Origin: UBA1181 sp045600225
GTDB lineage: Bacteria > Bacteroidota > Bacteroidia > Bacteroidales > Paludibacteraceae
Length of the DNA stretch: 64,000 bases
Direction: 5' to 3'
Assembly (NCBI GenBank): GCA_045600225.1
Contig: JAZRXL010000014.1
Location: forward strand, 93,715-157,714
The notes beneath the pieces were generated by a model. The model had not been told where the DNA came from. It saw only the letters and a program-made list of their open reading frames with translations, and ran no database searches. Positions 53,004-60,824 of the stretch are shown piece after piece. Position numbers and translations under genes: made by a program. The number at the start of each line of letters is the position of its first letter. Positions within the stretch are counted from its first letter, which is position 1.

Positions 53004-55001
53004 ATGAATTTCGGTAAATTAAAATATAAATCATTGCTTATAGGTGCAGGTGCTACGATGTTACTTGCAACCTCATGCAAGGATTTCTTGAATGTCGATG
53101 ACTATTCTAGCTATACAGCTGCAACATTGACTTCAAAGAAATCGTACCAATCGTTGTCTTCAACTCTATACGGAGGTTATAAATGGTCACAGTACGAGAG
53201 TAAGTTCTCTTGGTGTGTGAATGAAGGTTTATCAGGTGTGTTGTTCAACGTAAATGACCAAGAAGGTGCCTTGTTTAGATTGTCTATCGGTGAGGACAAC
53301 TCAATCTTGGCAGAAGGTTATAAATCTTTGTATAGTGGTGTTATCTCTCAAGCAAATCAGATTATCCACTTGGTGTCAGATTCAGTTGCTGCTGGTGCAA
53401 TCCCTGCAGATATGACAGCAGAAGATTTGAATGCTGTTCTAGGTGAGGCTTACTTGTTTAGAGGTTATGCTCATTTCTTGGCTACAGAGTACTTTGGAGA
53501 GTGTCCGCTTGTCTTGAATACAGGAAACGATATTTCTCAGAATAAGACTCTTCCTCGCGTATCTCGTGCAACTTTGTATGCTGCAATTGAGAAGGATTTG
53601 CAAATGGCTTATGCTTTGCTTCCTTATTCTCAATCAGACTCATGGAGAGCAACAAGATATTCAGCAGGTGCATTGTTAGGAAAACTATATTTGACAATGG
53701 CATCTTGTCGTGAGGCAACTCCTGGATTGGTGTATCCTTATGTTTGTCCAGATCCAGCAGTTAAGTTGACTCTTGCTATCCAATATTTGAATGAGATTTA
53801 TAATGCTAAAACTCAATTCTCTTTGGATACTCATGCAAATATATTTGCAGGAGAGAACAGAACAACTCCATCAAAAGAGACTGTCTTTGCTTTGTATTGG
53901 AGAATGGGAGATTATGCAGAAGGTTCTGCTTATCAATCTCAAATGGCTAGAAGTTCAGAATGGAGTCCTGGTTCAGGATGGGGTGTTGGAAAAGGTTTGA
54001 CTTATACATTGTTTAATTCATTCTCTGATGATGACGCTCGTAAGAAAGAATTGTGTTTCTACGTAGGTAATGGTACAGGAAACGGATACCAAACAATTGA
54101 AGGTGATAAGGCTTGGTATGGTAGCGACTACGCTTCTAAGTTGAAGTCTGGTGAAGTTCAGTTCGGTGCTACAGGAAAGGATTTCTTGTCTGAAGGTCAA
54201 CACTTGATGAACAATATCAAGAAGATGATCTGGGGTGTTAATGGTACTTCTTCTCACGGTTCTGGTATGTCTATCGACAGACGTCAAGATGTTATTCGTT
54301 TGTCAGATGTATACTTCATGTTGGCTGAGGCTTGGTATTTGTACAATGGATATGGTTTGCAAGATATCGTTACAGACGCTAGCGTTCTTGGTCCTATCAA
54401 TGAAGTTCTTTCAGCTCATGGAGCTCCAGAAATTAAGCAAATCTCTTATTTTCAAGATTTCGAGACTGCTCACACTGCAGATGAGGTATTCAAATACACT
54501 GTAACTGTTGACGATGGTAACGGTGGTGGTGTCTCTAAGGAGATTCCTGTACCAGCTGGTGTTCCAATGTTCCATGGTGAAATTCGTACTGACTTGGTTC
54601 AACAACGTCGTAAGGAGTTTGCAATGGAAGGCCAAGCATGGTTGGATTTGAAGCGTTTCTATTATTTGAGCCCAGAATTGGCTAACAAGTTCTTGTATCA
54701 AATGGATAGAGCATGCTGTTTCACAAACTCTCCTGAGGTTCCAGAAGGAGATGCTTTGTTCCAAACAGAGGCTGGTTATACTCGTCTTGCTTTGGCTGTT
54801 AAGTGCCAAGATATTTTGGGTGCAACTTATGGTACTGATCAATATGCTCCTATCACTGATAAGGAGGTTGAGATATTCACTGAGACATTTATCGCTAGAA
54901 ATAGATGGTATTTGCCAATTCCTGAATCAGAGAAGGCTTTGTTGCAACCTTCAGTTCTTGAAATGTCAGCTCAGGTAATTTCAGGTGAGTATGAATACTA
55001 A
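53004..55001 (+). CDS. SusD/RagB-family glycan-binding lipoprotein
   Basis: A 665-residue surface lipoprotein: MNFGKLKYKSLLIGAGATML with lipobox ATSC (Cys25), followed by KDFLNVDD, the usual start of mature SusD proteins. TPR-like helical motifs are seen in LNAVLGEAYLFRGYAHFLAT and YSAGALLGKLYLTMASCREA, and the C-terminal RRKEFAMEGQAWLDLKRFYY and NRWYLPIPESE are family marks. It closes the SusC channel as a lid and captures substrate. It is longer than many SusD proteins (about 520-600). ATG 53004 is chosen over the GTG at 52998. Confidence 0.96.
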   Translation: MNFGKLKYKSLLIGAGATMLLATSCKDFLNVDDYSSYTAATLTSKKSYQSLSSTLYGGYKWSQYESKFSWCVNEGLSGVLFNVNDQEGALFRLSIGEDNSILAEGYKSLYSGVISQANQIIHLVSDSVAAGAIPADMTAEDLNAVLGEAYLFRGYAHFLATEYFGECPLVLNTGNDISQNKTLPRVSRATLYAAIEKDLQMAYALLPYSQSDSWRATRYSAGALLGKLYLTMASCREATPGLVYPYVCPDPAVKLTLAIQYLNEIYNAKTQFSLDTHANIFAGENRTTPSKETVFALYWRMGDYAEGSAYQSQMARSSEWSPGSGWGVGKGLTYTLFNSFSDDDARKKELCFYVGNGTGNGYQTIEGDKAWYGSDYASKLKSGEVQFGATGKDFLSEGQHLMNNIKKMIWGVNGTSSHGSGMSIDRRQDVIRLSDVYFMLAEAWYLYNGYGLQDIVTDASVLGPINEVLSAHGAPEIKQISYFQDFETAHTADEVFKYTVTVDDGNGGGVSKEIPVPAGVPMFHGEIRTDLVQQRRKEFAMEGQAWLDLKRFYYLSPELANKFLYQMDRACCFTNSPEVPEGDALFQTEAGYTRLALAVKCQDILGATYGTDQYAPITDKEVEIFTETFIARNRWYLPIPESEKALLQPSVLEMSAQVISGEYEY

Positions 55002-55025
55002 TTTTAATTCTTAATTTGTATTACA

Positions 55026-56654
55026 ATGAATTTTAAAAGTAAATTATTAATAGCTGCAATGCCTATCGCCATGGGAAGTCTTATGACTTCCTGTGAGGAT
55101 AGTTGCAATAATTGCAATTGCGATTCTTATAAGATCGATTACATTGTTTCTGCAGATTCTTTGGACAAGTCTTTGTCTCAATTGTATTCTGAGGAGACTG
55201 TAGTGATCAAGGGAACAGGTCTTTCTATGACTAAAGAGGTTCTTTTGGTCGATACTGCAAATGTTGAGTATTCTGTGCCATTGAATCCAACAATGATTAC
55301 TGATAACAATATCATCATCACTTTGGATTGTGAGGCTAACATGATTTCTACAAGCAGTATTAGATTGCGTTCTAATGGTGGATGCGAAGTTACTTATTTG
55401 ATTGATAAGCCAATCCCTGCTCCTTCAATTAAGTTGTTCTACTCTGAGTTCGTTCCAGAGGGAGATACTCTTCGTGTGTATGGTACTGCATTCCTTCATG
55501 CACCAGAGTTGAACGATCCAATGCAACTTTGGTTTCAAGATGAGAATGGTAAGGTTGTTAATGTTGAGAAATTCGAAATTGCTCACGACAATACTGAGTT
55601 GTTAATTCCAGTTCCTGCTGGTGTTCCAGATAACTCAAGATTATATTTGAAGAACTCTCACGGTGAGAGCGTATCTCCAATGATGTTCCGTGATACAAGA
55701 AATATCTTCTTGGATTTCGATAAGACTATGGCAAGTGACTGGCATGGTTCTATGGATACTTTGAGTTATGCATGGCAAGCTGATTACTACAATGCTGATG
55801 AGATCAAGAGAGATGCTTACGATCAAATCTTCGAGAGAATCAAAGTTAATAGTCCTGAAACAAATAACTTCCCTAAGGGATGTAATGGTTATTATACTGC
55901 TCTTACAACTTCTGATGCTTGGGTTTATACAACAGGTGAAAACCAAATCTTCTATTGTCAAAAGACTCAAGATGAAACAGCTGCTCCTAGAAACTTGTTA
56001 GGCGCATTCCAAGCAGAAAACTTGGAAAGATTGGTGTTGAAGTTTGAGGTTTATGTTCCTGAATCTTTGCCTTTCGGTTCTAATATGTATGTAATGTTTA
56101 CTGCTTATGGTTCTGAAATCACAGGAGAGTCATGTAAGGCTGTTTATCCAGCATATGCTTGTGATGATCACTATATTCCTCGAAACTTCTCTACTAACGG
56201 TACAGAGAATACAGACTATTTCTATGATGGAGAGTCTCAAATCTATTGCTACAATTCAAACTTCGGTGTGCCAGGTGCATGGTTCCACCCAGGTTCATAT
56301 TTGATGAATGAAGTTGCAGGTACAATGGAAATGGATAAGCCATTCTCTACAGCACATGGATGGATGACTGTTGCAATTCCTTTGTCTCGTGACAATTTCA
56401 AATACGCTATCAAGGATAGAAGTATTGCTACAACTGATTTGTATCAATCTTGTAGAACTTTGTCTGCAAATGACTTCTACAACTTCTATATCAATACTGA
56501 TGACGATAAGAATATGCAAAAGAAAGTTCCAGGAGCAATTGGAAACTATATGTTTGTGGGATTTGATAACTTCCGTATCGTTCCAGAGGACCAAGGAGGT
56601 GCTCGTTTCGACAAGTACACTGGTGTTAAGGCTGGTTCAAAATATCCATACTAA
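55026..56654 (+). CDS. Surface glycan-binding lipoprotein (SGBP-like, IPT domains)
   Basis: A 542-residue lipoprotein: MNFKSKLLIAAMPIAMGSLM with lipobox MTSC, followed by a Cys-rich stretch (EDSCNNCNCDSYK). The middle has two IPT/TIG-like beta domains (about 40-230), and the C-terminal half (about 230-542) resembles the glycan-binding domain of SGBP-B proteins, with the typical close FVGFDNFRIVPEDQGGARFD. It follows SusD by 24 bases. Such proteins help hold polysaccharide at the surface. No glycosidase is encoded with it. Confidence 0.88.
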   Translation: MNFKSKLLIAAMPIAMGSLMTSCEDSCNNCNCDSYKIDYIVSADSLDKSLSQLYSEETVVIKGTGLSMTKEVLLVDTANVEYSVPLNPTMITDNNIIITLDCEANMISTSSIRLRSNGGCEVTYLIDKPIPAPSIKLFYSEFVPEGDTLRVYGTAFLHAPELNDPMQLWFQDENGKVVNVEKFEIAHDNTELLIPVPAGVPDNSRLYLKNSHGESVSPMMFRDTRNIFLDFDKTMASDWHGSMDTLSYAWQADYYNADEIKRDAYDQIFERIKVNSPETNNFPKGCNGYYTALTTSDAWVYTTGENQIFYCQKTQDETAAPRNLLGAFQAENLERLVLKFEVYVPESLPFGSNMYVMFTAYGSEITGESCKAVYPAYACDDHYIPRNFSTNGTENTDYFYDGESQIYCYNSNFGVPGAWFHPGSYLMNEVAGTMEMDKPFSTAHGWMTVAIPLSRDNFKYAIKDRSIATTDLYQSCRTLSANDFYNFYINTDDDKNMQKKVPGAIGNYMFVGFDNFRIVPEDQGGARFDKYTGVKAGSKYPY

Positions 56655-56670
56655 TAGTTTGGTTTATTAT

Positions 56671-56708
56671 AAAAAAGAGGAAAGTCGAAAGATTTTCCTC
56701 TTTTTTTT
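56671..56708 (+). terminator. Intrinsic terminator of the susCD-like operon
   Basis: A stem of about 13 bp (AAAGAGGAAA with TTTCCTCTTT core) is followed by a T-run. Confidence 0.9.
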
Positions 56709-56718
56709 GCTTTCATGC

Positions 56719-56748
56719 TTGCTGATTCAAAAAAATGTTTTAATTTTG
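56719..56748 (+). promoter_or_regulatory. Promoter of tRNA-Leu
   Basis: TTG (56719-56721), 19-base spacer, perfect TAATTTTG (56741-56748), with 20 bases to the tRNA 5' end. Confidence 0.75.
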
Positions 56749-56768
56749 CATTCGGAAATTGTTCCTAA

Positions 56769-56850
56769 GCGGATATGGCGAAATTGGTAGACGCGTCAGA
56801 CTTAGGATCTGGTGCCGCGAGGCGTGTGGGTTCGAGTCCCTTTATCCGCA
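56769..56850 (+). tRNA. tRNA-Leu (TAG anticodon)
   Basis: An 82-base class II tRNA without an encoded CCA. The acceptor stem pairs GCGGATA with TATCCGC, discriminator A; the anticodon loop is CTTAGGA (anticodon TAG, reading CUA and related leucine codons). It has a long variable arm (TGCCGCGAGGCGT) and the T-arm GGGTTCGAGTCCC. Unlike tRNA-Lys above, CCA must be added after transcription. A terminator follows at 56854-56884. Confidence 0.96.
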
Positions 56851-56853
56851 CAG

Positions 56854-56884
56854 AGAGGAAGATGAAAGTCTTCCTCTTTTTTTA
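56854..56884 (+). terminator. Intrinsic terminator of tRNA-Leu
   Basis: AGAGGAAGA (56854-56862) pairs with TCTTCCTCT (56869-56877), followed by TTTTTTT. Confidence 0.9.
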
Positions 56885-56900
56885 TTTATATACTTTTTTG

Positions 56901-56908
56901 TATCTTTA
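56901..56908 (+). promoter_or_regulatory. Possible promoter of the topoisomerase gene
   Basis: TATCTTTA, one mismatch to TAnnTTTG, 37 bases before ATG 56945. Weak evidence. Confidence 0.35.
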
Positions 56909-56944
56909 CCGATAAAATAAGAAATGTTCTAAATTGATCCTTTT

Positions 56945-59590
56945 ATGGCAGACGAATTTGAAAATCAAGATTTGGAAAATGAGGATTTGGAAGGCTCTTT
57001 GTCTGATGGAGAATCTTCAGGCTCTGTTGTTAAAATAGAAGATGATGTGACGCATCTTCCAGGTATGCTTCAAAGATGGTACTTGGATTATGCTTCTGCC
57101 GTTATTCTGGATCGTGCAGTGCCTCATCTTGAAGATGGTTTGAAGCCTGTTCAGCGTCGTATTCTTCATGCAATGAAGAATATTGATGATGGTAGATACA
57201 ACAAGGTAGCAAATATCATTGGTCAGACAATGCAATATCATCCACATGGAGATGCCTCTATTGGTGGTGCGTTGGTTACGTTGGGTCAAAAGGATTTATT
57301 GATAGATACACAAGGAAATTGGGGAAATATTCTTACTGGTGATGATGCGGCTGCTCCTCGTTACATCGAGGCTCGTTTGTCTAAATTTGCTTTGGATGTT
57401 TTATATAGTCCTAAGGTGACAGAATGGATGTCATCTTATGATGGACGTCATAAGGAACCTGTTACTTTACCGGTTAAATTCCCATTGTTGCTTGCTCAAG
57501 GAGTAGAAGGTATTGCGGTCGGCTTGTCTTCCAAGATTCTTCCCCATAACTTCAACGAGATAATAGATGCTGCCATTGCCTATTTGCAAGGTGAGGATTT
57601 TGAGTTGTATCCAGATTTCCAAACAGGAGGTTTGATGGATGTGTCTCGCTATAATGATGGAGAAAGAGGTGGCCGTATTCGTGTAAGATCTAAGATTACT
57701 AAATTAGATAATAAGACTCTTGTTATCTCGGATGTTCCGTTTGGAACAACAACGGATACTTTGATGGAGTCTATCATTGCTGCCAATGATAAAGGAAAGA
57801 TTAGTATTAGAAAGATAGAGGATAACACTTCTGATAAGGCTGAATTGCTTGTCCATTTGGAGGCAAAAACATCTTCTGATAAGACAATCGACGCTCTATA
57901 TGCATTTACGGATTGTGAAGTGAGCATATCTCCGAATTGTTGTGTGATTTGTGATGACAAACCTCTATTTACAAATGTCCATACAATTCTAAAGATCTCT
58001 GCTGATAAGACAAAAGATATCTTAGGTAAGGAGTTGGAGGTTAGAAAACACGAATTGTTGGAACAGTTGAACTTCTGTTCTTTGGAAAAGATATTCATTG
58101 AGGAGAGAATTTATAAGGATAAGAAGTTTGAGGATAGTAAGGATGTGGATGCGGCTCTTACTCATATTGCCCATCGTTTGGAGCCATTCCGTGAATTGTT
58201 TGTCCGTGATGTGACTCGTGACGATTTGGCTCGCTTACTAGAAATTAAGATGGCTCGTATCCTTAAGTTTAATTCCGATAAGGCAGAAGAACAAATCGTT
58301 GCCTTGAAGCAACAAATTGATGAAATTAATTATAACCTAGAGCACTTGGTCGATTACACTATCTTATGGTATAAGTCGCTCAAGGAAAAGTATGGTTCTC
58401 GTTACCCTCGTATGACAGAAATCCGTTCTTTCGAGACTATTCAAACGACAAAGGTGGTAGAAGCCAACGAAAAGTTGTATGTGAACTGGGAAGAGGGATT
58501 TGTTGGAACAGGTTTAAAGAAGGATGAATCTGAATTTATCTGTAATTGTTCTGACATTGATGATATCATTACTATTCATAAGGATGGTAAATATCAGATT
58601 TCAAAAGTGGCAGAAAAGAAATACATCGGAAAGGATCTTCTTTATGTCAACGTGTTTAAGAAAAATGATAAGCGTACGGTATACAATGTGGCTTATCGAG
58701 ATGGAAAGGCTGGTAGTACTTATATAAAACGTTTTGCGGTAACTGGTGTTACCCGTGATAAGGAGTATGATATTACACAAGGCACATCAGGATCTAAGAT
58801 ATTGTATTTCTCTGCAAACTTAAATGCAGAGGCAGAGGTGATAAAGGTGACTTTAAAGCCTAAATTGAGACTTAAGGTCCCTGTCTTTGAAAGAGACTTC
58901 GGTGAAATCGCTATTAAAGGCCGTCAGTCCATGGGTAATATATTGACCAAGAATGAAGTGCTAAAGATCACCTTAAAGCAGAAGGGATCTTCTACTTTGG
59001 GAGGTCGTTCGGTTTGGTTTGATAAGGATGTTCTTCGTTTGAATTATGATGGAAGGGGTACATTGCTTGGAGAGTTCCAGTCGGAGGATCGAATCTTGGT
59101 TATCACAAAGAAGGGTGACTACTATTTGACAGGCTTTGAAGATACCAATCACTTTGAGGATGATGTGATGATTGTTGAGAAGTTTATTCCGAATAAAGTG
59201 TGGTCGGTAGCCTTGTTTGATGCAAACGAAAATTATAAATATATTAAGCGTTTTGTATTAGAAGATACTAATAAAAAACTTAATTTTGTCAGTGATAACC
59301 CTAAGTCTGTGATGCTGTTGATTACGGATACGGTTTATCCGAGAATTAAATTGACATTCGGTGGTGTGGATGCTCATCGCGAACCAATGGAGATTGATGT
59401 GGAAGAGTTCATTGGTGTGAAGGGAATGAAGGCGAAAGGTAAGCGATTGCATACATGGAATATTGAGAAGATTGAGGAGTTGGAGCCTCTTCGATTACCA
59501 GAGCCAGAACCGGAAGCAGCACCAGAAGATGACGCTTCGGAAGATTCTTCTATGATGCCGGATGAAAATGGACAAATGTCTTTATTCTAA
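56945..59590 (+). CDS. Type IIA topoisomerase subunit A (topoisomerase IV / ParC-like)
   Basis: An 881-residue subunit that cuts and rejoins DNA. The catalytic tyrosine is Y140 in AAPRYIEARLSK; KPVQRRILHAM and YHPHGDASIGGAL lie before it. It has an acidic N-terminal extension of about 35 residues, and the C-terminal beta-pinwheel region is diverged, with no clear GyrA box (QRRGGKG), which favours a ParC-type role. In the quinolone pocket, GyrA positions Ser83 and Asp87 correspond to Ala104 and Gly108. The acidic tail ends ENGQMSLF. Confidence 0.88.
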   Translation: MADEFENQDLENEDLEGSLSDGESSGSVVKIEDDVTHLPGMLQRWYLDYASAVILDRAVPHLEDGLKPVQRRILHAMKNIDDGRYNKVANIIGQTMQYHPHGDASIGGALVTLGQKDLLIDTQGNWGNILTGDDAAAPRYIEARLSKFALDVLYSPKVTEWMSSYDGRHKEPVTLPVKFPLLLAQGVEGIAVGLSSKILPHNFNEIIDAAIAYLQGEDFELYPDFQTGGLMDVSRYNDGERGGRIRVRSKITKLDNKTLVISDVPFGTTTDTLMESIIAANDKGKISIRKIEDNTSDKAELLVHLEAKTSSDKTIDALYAFTDCEVSISPNCCVICDDKPLFTNVHTILKISADKTKDILGKELEVRKHELLEQLNFCSLEKIFIEERIYKDKKFEDSKDVDAALTHIAHRLEPFRELFVRDVTRDDLARLLEIKMARILKFNSDKAEEQIVALKQQIDEINYNLEHLVDYTILWYKSLKEKYGSRYPRMTEIRSFETIQTTKVVEANEKLYVNWEEGFVGTGLKKDESEFICNCSDIDDIITIHKDGKYQISKVAEKKYIGKDLLYVNVFKKNDKRTVYNVAYRDGKAGSTYIKRFAVTGVTRDKEYDITQGTSGSKILYFSANLNAEAEVIKVTLKPKLRLKVPVFERDFGEIAIKGRQSMGNILTKNEVLKITLKQKGSSTLGGRSVWFDKDVLRLNYDGRGTLLGEFQSEDRILVITKKGDYYLTGFEDTNHFEDDVMIVEKFIPNKVWSVALFDANENYKYIKRFVLEDTNKKLNFVSDNPKSVMLLITDTVYPRIKLTFGGVDAHREPMEIDVEEFIGVKGMKAKGKRLHTWNIEKIEELEPLRLPEPEPEAAPEDDASEDSSMMPDENGQMSLF

Positions 59591-59596
59591 TGTGAA

Positions 59597-60235
59597 ATGA
59601 AAGATTTGCGACTTATATTAATTTTATTACTCTCTCTTTGTAGTTCTTTCGCTTTATGGGCACAGGACAACCTTTACGGAGAATTCGAGGATTTATATCC
59701 TGATTGTATAGATAATCAGGAGTCTAAAATCTATGGTGGCACATATGGACGTTGGCCAGAAGGGTTGAACTTGCCAGAGTTTCCTCATGGAGGAGATGTT
59801 CAGTTGACACGATATGTGAATGACAATATGGAGTATCCGCATGTGGTTGAATCAACAGACTCTGCAGGAAATGAAGTGTTGGCAAAAGGTGTTGTTGCTG
59901 TTCAGATTGTGATAGATCGTTGCGGTAGAGCCACCCGTCAAGAGATCATTCAGTCTGTAAATGACGAATATGATCAAGAGGCCCTTCGTATTATGCAAGG
60001 ACTCCCAATATTCAAGCCAGGTGACTTGTATGGAGAACGAGTGAAAGTGGCATTGATTGTTCCTGTAAGATTTAATAGAAGTAAGATGCCACCTCCACCT
60101 CCAAGCGAGTATGGTGATTTCTGGGGTGATGGAGGAAACGACAATTATAATGATTGGAGTGATTCCGATGATGATAGTGGCAGCTACGGCAGTGGCGGTA
60201 AATATGATAATGTACAGTGGGATGATAGCTGGTAA
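59597..60235 (+). CDS. Secreted protein with TonB C-terminal-type domain
   Basis: A 212-residue protein with signal peptide MKDLRLILILLLSLCSSFAL (cleavage near WAQ). Residues about 70-160 are a TonB-C-type fold: VVAVQIVIDRCGRATRQEII, then EALRIMQGLPIFKPG and VKVALIVPVRF. There is no transmembrane anchor or Pro-rich spacer as in true TonB, so it is not an energy transducer in the usual sense. After PPPPPS the chain ends in a Gly/Asp/Ser-rich tail. It lies 6 bases after the topoisomerase gene and overlaps aroK by 14 bases. Function unknown. Confidence 0.8.
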   Translation: MKDLRLILILLLSLCSSFALWAQDNLYGEFEDLYPDCIDNQESKIYGGTYGRWPEGLNLPEFPHGGDVQLTRYVNDNMEYPHVVESTDSAGNEVLAKGVVAVQIVIDRCGRATRQEIIQSVNDEYDQEALRIMQGLPIFKPGDLYGERVKVALIVPVRFNRSKMPPPPPSEYGDFWGDGGNDNYNDWSDSDDDSGSYGSGGKYDNVQWDDSW

Positions 60236-60731
60236 AAGAATATTTTTGATCGGTTATATGGGTTGTGGTAAAACCCATACCGGTACACGTCTGTCAAAGA
60301 AATATGGTTTGGACTTCATCGACTTGGATGCTTACATCGAGAACCGTTTTCACAAGACGATCCCTCAAATATTTGAGGAGAGGGGAGAAGAGGGTTTCCG
60401 TAAATTAGAGCGTGCCATGTTGGAGGAGGTCTGCGCTTTTGAGGATGTGATTATCTCCACAGGTGGTGGGGCAGCCTGTTTCTTCGATAACATCGATTTG
60501 ATGAACGCCAATGGTGAGACCGTCTATTTGAAAGCCTCTCCCGATGGACTTTTCAAGTTCTTGAAGGATGGCAAGCAGGGACGCCCTTTGTTGAAGGATA
60601 AAACCGATGAGGAATTGCTCTCCTTCATTGGTGAGGCTTTGGCGAAGCGCGAACCGTTTTATTTGCAAGCAAAACATGTTATCGACTTCATGGATGAGTC
60701 GGATGTCTTGTTTGACGAACTTTTAAAATAA
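60222..60731 (+). CDS. aroK: Shikimate kinase
   Basis: A 169-residue P-loop kinase that phosphorylates shikimate in aromatic amino acid synthesis. The P-loop is LIGYMGCGKTHTG; DLDAYIENRFHKTIPQIFEE binds shikimate; GFRKLERAML and STGGGAACF complete the substrate site, and KQGRPLL gives the lid Arg. ATG 60222 is chosen because the conserved part begins just after it; the frame overlaps the end of the upstream gene by 14 bases. Confidence 0.95.
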   Translation: MIAGKRIFLIGYMGCGKTHTGTRLSKKYGLDFIDLDAYIENRFHKTIPQIFEERGEEGFRKLERAMLEEVCAFEDVIISTGGGAACFFDNIDLMNANGETVYLKASPDGLFKFLKDGKQGRPLLKDKTDEELLSFIGEALAKREPFYLQAKHVIDFMDESDVLFDELLK

Positions 60732-60824
60732 ACATTAAAATAATAATGAAGAAGGATTAGGAATACGTTAAGAACTATTCGACAATTCTTAATTCTTAAC
60801 TCTTAACTCTTAATTAAACATAAG
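60732..60824 (+). repeat. Short AT-rich tandem repeat upstream of guaA
   Basis: The gap contains a run of octamer-like units TTAATTCT and TTAACTCT in tandem (about 60789-60813), and an inverse copy (GTTAAGAA) upstream near 60768. No TAnnTTTG promoter is apparent. Confidence 0.5.

Noticed and set aside
60732..60824. CRISPR-like repeats in the aroK-guaA gap
   Set aside because: The units are only 8 bases, without spacers.
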